This document shows positions 45,280 through 56,843 of a DNA stretch of 64,000 nt, in pieces. The DNA comes from Seiridium cupressi (Eukaryota; Ascomycota; Sordariomycetes; Amphisphaeriales; Sporocadaceae). The position numbers and the translations under genes are program-made. The notes under the pieces are model-generated. The model ran no database searches, was not told the DNA's origin, and saw only the letters and a list, made by a program, of their open reading frames with translations. Every line of letters begins with the position of its first letter. The stretch's first letter is position 1. Location of the stretch: the NCBI GenBank assembly GCA_036674765.1, contig JARVKI010000052.1:124001-188000 (forward strand), written 5' to 3'.

Positions 45280-46391
45280 AGATCTATCTGTCAGCGGAAA
45301 GCAGATGCATTCCTCGGTGAACTTCTGCGGCCTTGGAGGGCTTTTGCGCTCTACGGGGTTGCGATGTGGCAGTAGGGTTTCTGCTGGAGCTGGACTGCGA
45401 GGTCTTTAGGTCTCTCGATGCCAAGTTGCAAATGCCGATAGCTCAACCCTCCGCGTTAGCGTGTGCACTGTAACCTTGACTCGCGCAGTATGTCTCCAAA
45501 TCGCATCTGTCGCACAAGGCTACCACGGGGACAAGCAGCAAGAATATCGTCGATGTCGGGTAAGTAGGGCGCGCAGAGTAGTCGTTTGGGCGGGTGTGAT
45601 GGTGTTGTGATTTGTGTTGTGTGTCTTCCTAGCTATGGCTGTTTTGGGTGAGCTTGGGGTTCCGGAGGTACATGTAGGTAGGTAACCTGGACAAGACAGC
45701 GGCCGATGAGATGATGCGATGATGGGTGGGTAAGATCTGGTTTATTAGTGCCCCTTGCAGTTGCATTGCATTGCGTTTCCGTTTGTTACATACTATGTAT
45801 GCCGCAGAGTGAGGAAAAGGAGGTTACGCGTCCAGTGCCCCTACCAAGCGCTTCTCGAATGACCGTCGCCTCCTGTCCATGGCCTTGGGGTCGCATTCAA
45901 TATTTCCTGGCGGACCGGTCATCTTTGTGGCTTCTGTGGTCTGGACCGGCGTCCAGAGTGTGGGGGACCCATAAGCCTAAATGTCGCGTAGTGCTCAGTC
46001 TTGTTCTGGAGCCGCGTCGCGCTTAAGGTACATCAGCTCCTGCTGTCCGTGCAAATCGCACATCACAATTGGATCACGTATGTAGTACACTGGCGGGACG
46101 GCAGAAGCGATAAAGAGGCGCCTGGGCTGTTTATATTGGGAATGAGGAGAGAAATGCGGCCCTCTACAAGCTTATTGGGATAAACCGGACCAAAGACATC
46201 TGAATACGAGATTCCCCGAACGCCAACCCATGCCATATGCCCGCCGAGCTCGTCGACGCAGATGCAACTGCCACACTTCATTACCTAACCACAGTCTCCG
46301 CCAACTCCCGAGGACAGCCTCATTCGCGATGTTGCGCGATAGAGGTGTCTCCACGACCATGCAGGACTACACTGTTCTCAGCTGTGAAGCC
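45280..46391. other. intergenic, nothing recognised
   Basis: 1.1 kb between the small membrane-protein gene and mdm35, both on the minus strand. Should hold the promoter of the former and the 3' UTR of the latter. GT-rich stretch near 45600-45630. No gene supported. Confidence 0.45.
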
Positions 46392-46809
46392 CTATTTTCG
46401 TTTGATGTATATGGCATCGTTCTCCTTCGTGTCTTCTCGCGCTTCGTTGATGAGCTTGTCTATGCCCTTTTCCCGAAGTGCAATCTCAAGGCCAGTCAGC
46501 CGACTAGTCTCAGAGAATCTGCAGCTCTACACATACCGTTAAGCACTGGTTATACTCTTTGAAAAGATTTGCACACTCATTGTTGTCTGTCTTGCCCTTC
46601 AGGTACTCTAGACGTAGCGTTAGCAACACATCGTCGGGCCCAAACAAAATTGTGTAGAACCCATAGGAAACCTACTTTCGCTGTACCACTTTAGAAAGCA
46701 TTGATCGTACCGTCTTTGGCCGTCCGTCAGTAAGTGGATTTTAGGGCCAAGCTGTGTGGGTAACATACTCTTTCACCTCGTTGCATTCCGGCGCCAGTGA
46801 GGCCGACAT
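46392..46809 (-). CDS. mdm35: Mdm35, twin CX9C mitochondrial intermembrane-space protein
   Basis: Four small exons: 46809-46769, 46713-46676, 46607-46537, 46484-46392; 243 nt, 80 aa. The product has two perfect CX9C motifs (CNEVKERYDQC and CANLFKEYNQC) framing FLKWYSEKYLKGK, the signature of Mdm35/TRIAP1. Mdm35 is imported through Mia40 and binds Ups1/Ups2 to move phosphatidic acid and phosphatidylserine across the intermembrane space. The C-terminal helix (REKGIDKLINEARED) matches the family. Introns of 55, 68 and 52 nt have canonical ends. Divergent from rrp6 over 308 bp. Confidence 0.93.
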
Positions 46810-47117
46810 GGTGACAATAGGATCCCGTTGGTATGACAGCAGCGGATGAGTGATGAAGGCATCTCCAACATTGAAGATCACGTCGCAAGCCCTGCGCCTC
46901 AGCTGCGTCTTATCGCTATCTTAGCGCGTATACTCTCCCCACTTCCCGCTAGAGCCCCTGCAATATTGCCAATCCGTCACCTATCGGCGCGTGCAGCACC
47001 GATTGTTCTTGAAATTTTGTTTGGACCGGGTAGCTTCAAGGTCTCGGGTTTTCAGAATTCCAAACACAACCGTCCATCGTACCGGGTCGCCGCGACGGGA
47101 TTCACAAAACCACAGCC
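46810..47117. promoter_or_regulatory. shared mdm35/rrp6 promoter region
   Basis: 308 bp between two divergent housekeeping starts. No TATA box stands out. It presumably acts as a bidirectional promoter. Confidence 0.4.
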
Positions 47118-49893
47118 ATGGACTCGTCCCAGGACTTCAAGTCCACGCAAGAGAAGATCCAAGCTGCACTCGTCAAGGCGACAAGGACTAGCAACTCCGT
47201 TGCAGCCGAAGATTTAAATTTCCAGCGCAGAAGTAACCCCGCCGCCGGCGAAGCCCTCGATGAAGCCAGTGAGCGATTGCTTGCGCTTTCGACCTCCCTT
47301 CTCAAGTCTGCGACCAAAGGGACCAGCAATGTAGCTCCGACGCTCGAAGATGCCGATGATGTGGACGCTCACTGGTCACGGATCGTGGATGTGATCGATA
47401 CCCTGCTCGAGAAAGCCGACACTTGCCTGGATGAATACACTGGTCTAGTCAAGAGAAAGACTGCCCCAACCGAGGAAGCTGTAAGGAATATGTTCTTTGC
47501 GCGCAGAAGACCCCGTACTGACAGAATTGCAGGGCACCTTACCGAAGAAGCCAAAGACATTCACTGCCCTCGATTCGTCCATGCGCCGAGCGAACATCCT
47601 GAAGCCTCAGAATGCCTTCCAAGTGAAGCCTGACAACCTCGACAGGAGTGCCTGGAAACCCCTCCTTACTCAAAAGCCACATGCTGTACTACCATTGGAG
47701 AAGAGCTTTGGAACGCTCAATAACGAGCTAGACAGCACTCAGTACGATTACACCATTTTCTTGCAACATGTGTACAAATTTCCTTTATTACCGAGGCCAG
47801 CGCCTGACTTGCCTCCTCCAAGTGATGAGGATGTGCGGAAGAAGATTGCCAGAAAACAGAGAAAAATGAAGGCTACATGGAAGAAAATGACCACAGTATG
47901 GTGTGCTAACAGCAAATTTAGATTCAAGCATCCGTACGAAACGGAGATTCTCAACCTGAAGTATCCTGACTCGGTTTATCGAATTGCGGACCCCATCAAG
48001 TATCAGCCGATAGAATCGACAGCTGCTACTTTCGTCAACACGTTTGAAGGTGTACTGGATATGCTGGCGGAGCTGAAGAACGCCAAGGAGGTCGCTATTG
48101 ACACAGAACATCATGACTTTAGGACCTACAACGGACTGCTCTCACTCATGCAAATCAGCACACGAGACAAAGACTGGATAGTCGATACCCTTCAGCCTTG
48201 GCGCCACAAGCTCGAAGTTCTCAATGAGGTCTTCGCTGATCCTAACATTGTCAAGGTAGATAAAAAGCCTATTGCCCACGCTCAAACCCACCACTGACAT
48301 ATTTAGGTGCTCCACGGTGCCTATATGGACATTATCTGGCTCCAGCGGGATTGTGGCCTCTACATTGTGGGCCTGTTTGATACATTCCATGCTGCAGATA
48401 CTCTCGGATACCCCACCAGAAGTCTGGCTTACCTCTTGAAGCGTTTTGTTGACTTTGATGCTGACAAGAAATATCAAATGGCTGACTGGAGAATTCGGTA
48501 TGTTGACAAGCCACAATGGGTCGGGGAAAGAAACTGACCTTGCAGACCGATCCCCGAGGAAATGTTCTATTATGCCCGTTCAGACACGCATTACTTGCTC
48601 TACATCTACGATCTCATTCGAAATGAACTAAACGAGAAGTCTAACCCTGAAAATGCCCAAGAAAACCTTATGGAGCATGTATTGGAGCGATCGAAAGAAA
48701 CATCATTGAGACGGTACGAGAGAATCACGTACGACGTCGAAAGTGGACAAGGCTCGATGGGATGGTTCAATATGCTCATGAAGCAATCATCCGGCAACTT
48801 CTCACGCGAACAATTTGCCGTTTTCAGAGCTGTGCACAAATGGAGAGACGATCTTGCACGAGCGGAGGATGAGAGCCCGATGTTTACTATGAGTAATCAG
48901 GCCATCTTTGATGTATCAAGACGCCTACCACCGGACCCCAAGGCCTTGCTCAGTTTGATACCTCATGCTTCACATCCAGTTAAGAAACGAATATCGGAGC
49001 TGTTCAAGATCGTGGAGAAGGCCAAGCTCGAAGGCACCAATGGGCCAAGTCTCACCGAGTTCTTTAGCGAGAAAGCCCGAGATGCTTCCAATCAGGGTAT
49101 CGGGACCGTAGCGAAGCAGGTTTTCCCAAAGCTGAGAGAGAACCGGGGCATCGACGCGATTCTTGATACCAAAGACTTAGTGTCCGAAAAGTCGCAACTA
49201 TGGGGCAATGTTCCTATAAGCAGCCGGTGGGAAGCAACAACTAGTATCAACAGCAAGCCTGGGACTCAAGCGTTCGCATTGCCTTGGGCTACCTTTTTGG
49301 AGAATGCTTCGGTTGCCGAGGTACAGCCTACTATGCAGGATGTCACTGCCACACAGGCGCCAACCACAGCAGATGAGCAGATTGGCGTTCCCACCGAAGA
49401 CGCAGAGTTCACACTCAAACTAGGTACGAAACGAAAAGCTACGGAGCCTATCCCACACGAGGAATCATCAGAGGAAGAGGGCGAAGCAACGCCAACAGCT
49501 AAGCGCAAATCCTCTGATACCATCGACGGCGACGAGATATCCGTCAATGACGACGAGATATCCATCAACGACACATCCGAGGAGGAAGCCAAGGAGAGAG
49601 CACGTAGGAAGGCCGCGAAGAAGGCTCGAAAAGAGCGGCAGAGGGACAAAGTTCGAGCGAGCCGCGCCGAAGGTGAGCAGAAGCAGCAACCCGACGAAGA
49701 GGAAGAGCCTTTTGACTACAGCAAGGCGAAGCCAGTCCTCAACGCCAAGAGGGGCGCTGTGGATGGTGTTGCAAAGGGCGGCAAGGGTAAGGTCTTCAAC
49801 CCCTATGCCAAGCTTTCAGCTGAAGGGCCTAAGCCCGGAAGACGGATGCACGGTGAGAAGCCTGGAAAGAGCGCTACATTTAAGAAATTGTAG
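47118..49893 (+). CDS. rrp6: Rrp6, nuclear exosome 3'-5' exoribonuclease
   Basis: Four exons: 47118-47480, 47533-48255, 48307-48497, 48546-49893; 2625 nt, 874 aa. Domains in order: PMC2NT (about 10-120), a linker with the segment around FKHPYETEI, the DEDD-Y exonuclease ([14 protein letters not shown] with Asp and Glu; [29 protein letters not shown] with Tyr and Asp), the HRDC domain (about 500-580), and a long acidic/basic disordered tail. Rrp6 trims and degrades nuclear RNAs with the core exosome, Rrp47 and Mtr4. All four DEDD catalytic acids and the tyrosine are present. The tail contains a 21-bp tandem duplication. [13 protein letters not shown] clusters are likely nuclear localisation signals. 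Confidence 0.95.
49531..49572 (+). repeat. 21-bp tandem duplication inside rrp6
   Basis: Two adjacent copies of gacgagatatccgtcaatga(c), differing at two positions, encode DEISVND then DEISIND in the acidic tail of Rrp6. It is an in-frame duplication. Confidence 0.8.
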
Positions 49894-50582
49894 GCGGTTA
49901 CTACATCATATTTGTAGAGCGGATAGAATTTTCAAGCGATTGAATTGGTTGTGGAATCCGTCGGAGGATGAATGGACCTTGTCCTGAGCACCCATTGCAT
50001 TATTAGGCGTTCGCGGTCGATTGTAAGTATGTCATTAGATACCCAGGAATGACATTAGCTTTAACAAGAATGGTAAAGCTGAAACTCATCAATAAGTCGC
50101 ATCCGTCCCCACTGCCCACTGATTGGACTTTCACGTTCATTGTATCTACGTTGGTTTAAACATGGCAGCGTACTGTAGTTCTTGTTGCCCAGGTTTGGAT
50201 ATGCCAGATACCAGTACTAGCGACCTAAAAACTTCACTTTGGTGTAGACATGCAAGATACAGGAGATTGCTGACCAAGATTCGAAGAATTGATGGTGTGT
50301 AGTTCTCGCACAAAATTGATCTCCTCTGGCTTGTTCCGAGAGAATGGGTGTAATTATGCAGTCCTAAATGAGCACTACCTTGGCGCTGTTATTGATTGAC
50401 GGTACAGTCAGCGAGCCGAGGTCTGTGTCTGGCGAGGAGCCCGATGGCCTCGTGAAGGTTAAAATTGCAGTGTAGACACGCGCTAAACCTACATCTAACC
50501 TTGGCGGTCCCAATGTATGGTTAGCAGTACCTGATTGGATGGGATACACCATCCTTACAACTTCCAGGGGCTACTAAGAGGC
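49894..50582. other. intergenic, nothing certain
   Basis: 3' flank of rrp6. A minus-strand frame at 50364-50552 (62 codons from ATG) is protein-like in composition but resembles nothing I know. Confidence 0.4.
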
Positions 50583-51029
50583 TTAGAACGCAAGCATGAG
50601 CGGGACAAACTCAGCTAATGTCACAAGCGACAGCGTCAGGTCGAATACATAGCCCCTCTTGAGGAAGGCACCGGACAGAGAAATAATGGCTCTTTGGTTG
50701 CCCATGCGATAGTCATTCCAGGCATACGTGAACATGGGTGATATAAGGACGTGATAAATAGTAGATGAGGTGTCGCTGATGTTTCTTGGCTTGCCTAGAA
50801 TGTAATCGAGTAGACATTGCGCGATGCCAAAGCCGCAACAGTGATAGCATGAAATACGATCTGGTTCGCCTAGAGGGAGATGGCCTTATTAGAGTTCATT
50901 GGTCTTGATCATCTGCTCTCGCATAGTGCCGTATATTTTGGCATCGCCTAAAACCAGGACCCTGCGAAAGCACTGCCAGCTGTAATAGCCTGCATGCTCT
51001 AGTCCATATGCCCAAATATTGGTGACCAT
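50583..51029 (-). pseudogene. relic of an integral membrane protein
   Basis: Reading the minus strand from ATG 51029 gives a plausible first exon (LEHAGYYSWQCFRRVL) that stops at 50889 without a usable donor. After an acceptor-like CTAG, NQIVFHAITVAALASRNVYS looks like a membrane helix but stops at 50795. In another frame the sequence ends with FTYAWNDYRMGNQRAI and a hydrophobic end, LSLVTLAEFVPLMLAF, up to TAA 50583. The pieces look like one membrane protein broken by frame shifts and a lost splice site. I cannot name the family. Confidence 0.35.
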
Positions 51030-51225
51030 TTTGCTCGTCAATAGGAGGTGTTTATATTGGAGCTTGTGGTAGAGTAGTCATTATTTTAAGTTTCATCTTT
51101 GATTGAGAACGGAAGGTCAAACTTTGCTAGAGTACATAAGTCACACTATCCTAACACTTGATCCTATCTCTACTGTCGCATCTATTAACGTCTATTCACA
51201 ACACCATCTAATTTTATTGCCACTG
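51030..51225. other. short intergenic stretch
   Basis: No feature recognised between the relic and the 3' end of the DUF2306 gene. Confidence 0.4.
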
Positions 51226-52541
51226 CTAAGACCGCGAAGATCCTGATGAATGTGTGCGGTCGGTCCGTACGCGTTCAGGGCGATACGGACTCTCTCTGTA
51301 CACGTTGACGTATTTATATCCAGGCACCTCCTCTTCCATGCGCTCCACACTTTCTCTGGAGCCCACAGCACTGTGTTTCTTCTCTTTCTTTTCCTCGTTT
51401 GGTGTCTTAGGTACCCATTTCTCCACATCTCCTATTCTATCGGCGGTCAATCCAGCGCTTCCCGGGTCGGCGAGACCAGCCTCAAGTTGCCTTTTGTATG
51501 AATAATTCCTCAAGCGTTCATGCTCTGCAGTGGTGAGGCGCAGCTGAGAAGATTATGTTAGTATATAAACCATGATGGTTCCATTTGGATCGCCGGTAAT
51601 ACGAGGTACTCACATAAAGTTCAACTCCCAGAACATGAAGGTTCAAGGCTAACCAATGCGCTGCCCCATAGCTCATATCATAGGCGGCTGCGCTCTCAGC
51701 GAGGTTACCCCAAACCGAACCAAGCACCGCAACATACTTTGCCTCGTCGCCTTCGGAAAAATATGAACTACATTCTGGGTACCATCCTATTGTAGTCTCC
51801 TGATCTCCTAGAATCCAGGCGATTTTACTACACGGGAAAGCGGTGAAGAAACCGCCAATGCGACTGACTATATTAGCTCCGGCGAAGAGGATAAATCGAG
51901 TGGTGATGGCAGATCCGGCCTACATATCATTAAATCAGCGGTTTGCTGCTAGGTGGAAGACTTGTACTTACCCAGACCCATGCTCTTAACATCCAAGCTC
52001 GGTGTTGTTCGATCTGGAGCCTTTTGATGTTGACATATGCCATGAAATTCGCGAATAGAAACAGAATGGCCAGAAACCCGATGGCAGACTGCGCGTCCAA
52101 GCCGCCGCCAAATGAGTGACGAGCAATCATCAAAGCACCAGCCACGCTTAGTACCGACAGCGTGATGATAGAATACCCATTGACCCGATGTAAGATAAGG
52201 ACTTTATGGCGTATTACCGGGACGAATTGGAAACAGGCAAGGAAAGCTGCTGGTAATATCGAAGCCAGGTGCAGTATCATCCCAATCTTGTAAGGGTTTT
52301 GTAATAGGTAATAGCATTCTCCAGGGGTGGCATTGTTGGTGGCAGTTGGGTCTCCGTCTGGTCTGCACAAGATCCCATAAAAATCGAAGTAGCTGAGCCG
52401 GGCAAGAGTGAAGCCCATCAACGAGCCAACGAGAAAGAAGAAGAGGACGAAGTTATAGGGCTTGGTAAAGCCTAGAGGCTTGTGGATCTTCTCTAGAATT
52501 CTAGCAAAGCCGGTTTTCGGCTGCTCATTCGATGCCCCCAT
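51226..52541 (-). CDS. DUF2306 multi-pass membrane protein
   Basis: Three exons: 52541-51972, 51919-51614, 51543-51226; 1194 nt, 397 aa. The upstream in-frame extension starts only with TTG, so ATG 52541 is used. Membrane helices include NFVLFFFLVGSLMGFTLA, MILHLASILPAAFLACFQF, YSIITLSVLSVAGALMIA and AIGFLAILFLFANFMAYVN. The QHRAWMLRAW motif at the end of exon 1 is the DUF2306 signature and connects to AGSAITTRFILFAG in exon 2. The function of the family is unknown. The C-terminal 100 residues are hydrophilic, with lysine/glutamate and arginine/serine-rich sequence. The frame is intact. Confidence 0.85.
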
Positions 52542-53972
52542 CCTGATGGTATTCAAGCAGGCCTATCACAAGAAATTTGAAGAGTCGAGCAAAAGAGATC
52601 AGCATCCTTGGGCTCCAGCTCCATTTTATTCAATAGGATATCAGTGACAGGGGTGCCGTCTTATACAACGACAGAGCCCACCACTTCCTTGCCGTCAGAG
52701 ATCCTCTCGGCGATTTACGAGCATCCGGCCGGACTTGGCGACGGTGCAGCAAAGACTCATCCATTTGTACAACTCCAGAAATGAATATGGGCGGACATTT
52801 GCGTGGCGGTCATTGGCTCTTCATCCAGGGGCTAAAGCTAGCCTCGGTGTTGACCACATAGGCACGGTGGGGCTCAGTGCTGAGCGAACGCCTATTGATC
52901 CTTCGGTGTCCGACATATCGCAGATCCGCCTGTGCGCCACTCTGCTCAAACATCCTAATCCAGCCCTATCTTACCGGTTCGTATTCTCGTATTGATGGTA
53001 AGAAAAGCTCTCTCTCTTTTTTTTTTCTTCTTCATCAAAACGATTGTGATGTGCTTACGCTAGATCGGAATCGCAAGAATAAAAATTGTCTTACTAGAAG
53101 AAGAATTCTCAAAATAACACCTAATTGAGCCTATACGGTAATCAAAGTCCCCGACAAATTCAATATCGTTTTCAAAGAGCATGTGCGCAAGTTCTGGTAC
53201 ACGTGCTATATTTGAAGAAGGAGACGAAATAATTCTAACTTGATATACAATGCGACGCGTTTTAAGCGTGTTCGCGTGAGTTGGGTATGTGAAGTAGAGT
53301 TCTTGCAGGTTGTGCTACCTGGAAACAAGCGTTCCCGAGAACCTGGGTAGACCTGGTTAGATCTGTCAAAGCTCAAAAGAGAGTCTATCCAAAACTGGCC
53401 ATCCGCTAATTGATTCAGGTGAACCCCTCGACCACGGTCCCGATCCTCAATGTTAGGCTATCCTTGCGGGTGACTATAGCCTACAAGCAACACGCAGCCA
53501 GATTGATGCCTCCCGTAAAATCACCAATAAATTCGTCGTGTGTCATAAGGGCAATCTTTTAAACTTCTAGTCGATGCATGACGGCAACGGAATCTTTCCG
53601 GTGCAGAACGCCACAGGCTCACATCAATCTCAGACCACAAGCTTGGGTGGTGGCGCAAGACAGTCTGATAGACTGGGCTTGGCACTCATTCTCTTCCCTA
53701 GCTGCTCTCAAGTCCGATCTTCAGCCTCTTCTCCAGTCCATCTCACCGGACACACCCCCATGCGGCGTCATGATGGGCAAATGATTTAAGCAGAGTACGA
53801 AACACAGAGCTTGAGTATGGATGTAATTGACCCAAGAGGCGGGAAGACCGAAGTGTATATGATTGGAATTTGTGCTCCCTCTCAGGACGCCTCTTGACCA
53901 AACGTAAGCCGCCAAAAACCCAGCCTTAGCCCTAACTCGGCAAACGGACTGACAAAATGAGATCTACACCGC
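52542..53972. other. intergenic with one anonymous open frame and a pyrimidine tract
   Basis: A frame across 52735-52995 (plus) reads protein-like (GLSAERTPIDPSVSDISQIR) but has no ATG and no recognised family, so it may be an exon fragment or relic. A CT/T tract lies near 53007-53036. The rest shows nothing I recognise. Confidence 0.35.
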
Positions 53973-54306
53973 TCAAGCCCAGCAGGTATATCCAAACGAC
54001 CCACAGCAAGCCACGAAATCATCCTCGTCTTCTGGCTCAAACGCGCATCTCTAAAGTTCCATCCGAGTGTCAGCCATGTACCGTGTCTAAATTCTTGATT
54101 CCACTCTTAGGGTAACGTTGTTGTATGAGAAGTCAAAAGGTGTCAAGAGATACGTTGCTGCTTACCAGCGCAGTGAACGTCCCCGTGATCCGAGTGCAGC
54201 ACGACTGAGTGATGGATGTTCCTTGCCCGTTTGGACCACAGCCGCATTCGTTCGCGGACGCAGCGACAGCGAAAATGCCGACAGACAGGATACCTATGAG
54301 CTTCAT
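53973..54306 (-). CDS. small secreted cysteine-rich protein (8 Cys)
   Basis: Two exons: 54306-54166 and 54050-53973; 219 nt, 72 aa. Exon 1 starts MKLIGILSVGIFAVAASANE, a clean signal peptide, followed by CGCGPNGQGTSITQSCC. The 115-nt intron (54165-54051, donor GTAAGC, acceptor TTTAG) joins in frame to RCAFEPEDEDDFVACCGSFG and ends TCWA. The mature part of about 54 residues has 8 cysteines in the order C-x-C, CC, C, CC, C, which differs from the hydrophobin order. I recall similar short CC-containing secreted proteins in ascomycetes with no assigned role. A TATA-like sequence lies about 80 bp upstream of the ATG. Confidence 0.72.
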
Positions 54307-54889
54307 GTCGGAGTATTTCGTTCTCAGAATCGAAATAGTTCAAGTGAAAGGTGTCAATGACTTAATCAATACTACTCAAGCTCAAATATACTAGACAGAC
54401 TCAAGGTTCTATATCTGACCATTAGCCGAAACCATTCATCACTGAAGCAGGTTTATTTGTCTTATCGAATTCTCTCTTTGGTCGCTTTCGTATACTGCTT
54501 GGCAGCTTATATTAGTCCCACGGACGTACATAGCCTAGACGAATCGGAAGTGCTGGCCACTGTGACTTGGCAACTGAAAATTCGCGATCATACGTGAATC
54601 TCTAGGAGCTGTTCAACAGTTCTCCCAAGAACCTTGGCAGGTGATGTGGTGGGTTCAATCGCGGTTAGGATGAGATCTCTTGAGTGCAAAGATCGTTGCT
54701 TAGTATTGCCAACGCTGTCAACTTATGGTGTCATCGCGGGTAATCTAAGTAGAGTGACCATAGCCACCAATAGAACGTGGAACGCTTTTCAATTCAATTA
54801 ACGATAGTATTAGTGTCTGTAATATCATTATGGTCGCAATCATGCGCTGTACGTGGACATCAGATTCGACTGTCACAACTTACCTCTTC
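54307..54889. other. intergenic region
   Basis: 583 bp between the small secreted protein start and the 3' end of the oxidase gene. Contains the former's promoter. Nothing else recognised. Confidence 0.45.
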
Positions 54890-56843
54890 CTACTGTGCTG
54901 CACATGTCCAATCCCTATACTCCTCCGGAATCTCGGGTAAATCGTCCGTACCGTCCTGAATAACCATGCTCATGCCCCCCTGAAGATGGCTCTGAATATG
55001 ACAATGAATCAACCACACGCCGGGATTATCATTCGGCCTTCTTATCACCAGCCAACTCTCTCCGGTTCCCGATGGAGGCGTTGGATATGTGTCCCTGAGT
55101 GGGGGATTGACCAGATTGAACGCCTCAGGAATAGCCAAGGCCGCTTCTGCCGTAGTTGACCAATTGAAGTGACCGGTCCCTTGGCCTACTACGTAGAAAT
55201 GTCGCCCATGGACGTGCACCGGGTGTGGGGGCTGACCCGGACCGACCTGCATCACGTAGTCCACCCACGATGTCTCCGAGGGGACGGTAATAGTGTGATT
55301 ATCCTGTAGTCCCGGAACAGGATTGAATAGAAAAGGCTGGACATCCTCCAGATACTCGGGCCGCCGCGTTGCGTTAAATGCCCAAAGGTTGACAGTTCCA
55401 TCAATCTTCATCGTGACTTTGTAAGTTGCGTCTACATCTGGCGGGACGGGGGATGCCGGGTACGGGATCACACCGGTAACTCCGTCAAAGAAAACGACAT
55501 CGGCAGTCAGGTTGGCTCCGCGCTCGCTGATGTAAGGCATCGAGGCTGTTGTGTCTTGTTCCTGCCCTTCGACTTGGAAGTCGATAACAGAAGTACCGAA
55601 GAGGATCTGCGGTGCGCTTACGCTGCTGACACGCAGAGTGTACTTTTTGGGCTTCTCAAGCTTGGCAATGACAGTGTATCGCTGACCGTTCGTCATGAAA
55701 AGCGAGTTTGCCGTGATAGGCTTGATATAATTTGCGTCGGTGGCGATGACGATCAGGTCAAGCTCGTCGATGGAGACTTGAACAGTATGTAAGCCGAAAG
55801 CAGCGACAAGATCAAACATGACCCATTTCTCGGCATCACATTTCTCTTTCGTGATTTGGATGACATCCGCCGGCGCATCGGTAGGTGTGCACTCGTAGAA
55901 CAGGTCGTGAGGGATGACATCGAGATTAGGGGCAAGGGCCCCTTGAGGTGCGGTGGCAGCCAGCACTGCCGGGGGGATACACCTATTAACCTAGTTAGTA
56001 ATTCAACGGAATCAAAACAGAGGAAAGTGGTAGGCGTACGCCTTGTCTGTCAGCTGCGAGCCATTGACGAGTTGCAACAGTGCAGCTTGTTCAGGCAAAA
56101 TCAGTGGCGCCATCTGGTCTGGAGTAAGACAATTGACGTTTCCCTTTCCATTGACAACGATAGAATCAAAACAGATGTGCTCGATGCGGGATTGCTGCGA
56201 TATCTCCCATTCGGTATCTGAGATGATGTGCCGCCAGTCTGACAGAAGCATCGGGACTCGTTGTTTCTCGGCCTGCTCAATGGCATGGAGCGACACAGGA
56301 TCCTGCGTGATTAAGCTGTACGGAGTGATGGTTCCGGCTTTAGGATGAATAACGATGGGGCCGTAAAGGCCATCGTTGATTTGGCTGTCGGAGTGAGAGT
56401 GATAGAAGAAGGTGCCGTGTTGTGTTGCTCTCCACTTGTAGGTGAAGCTGCAGCCAGGTTGAATGTGGTTTTGACTCAGGCCAGGAACGCCATCGGACCA
56501 TGGAGTGTCTAACATTTCGATACCTATGTTTTGATGAGTTCTCATTCATTATACAATCACAAGCTTCTTTCATACCATGGTAATGAATGGTAGTGTTATA
56601 TGGCGAGTCGTTCTTTACGACGATTACGACATCATTGCCCTCATTGATTTCAAGCAGCGGTCCTGGAAATTGGCCATTGACCTTGAACATATATCTCTCA
56701 TAACCATCTGGCGCACCTTTCTCCCACGTAAGAGTAAGATCGAAGTGCCTGGTATTGTTATAAGAAGAAGGAAGTGCAGCCGTAAGCGATGTTACAAAAG
56801 GAGAAGCCAAGACACAGGCCCACAGAATGGTAAGGAACCCCAT
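54890..56843 (-). CDS. secreted multicopper oxidase (laccase-like)
   Basis: Three exons: 56843-56576, 56523-56040, 55982-54890; 1845 nt, 614 aa. Start ATG 56843 gives a signal peptide (MGFLTILWACVLASPF); an in-frame ATG 48 bases further upstream would bury it. All four copper-ligand motifs are present: HYHGIEML (across intron 1), FFYHSHSDSQ, HPVHVHGRHF and HCHIQSHLQGGM with the type-1 Cys. Three cupredoxin domains are expected. Members of this ascomycete group oxidise phenolic precursors, including conidial pigment and other polyketide intermediates. Intron 2 uses donor GTACGC. Its right-hand neighbours (degraded regulator, dehydrogenase, thioesterase) fit a metabolite pathway. A TATA-like tatata lies about 95 bp upstream. 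Confidence 0.9.

Noticed and set aside
54630..54672. tRNA-like B-box (ggttcaatcgc)
   Set aside because: No A box, acceptor stem or cloverleaf can be formed around it; no tRNA gene was found anywhere in the window.
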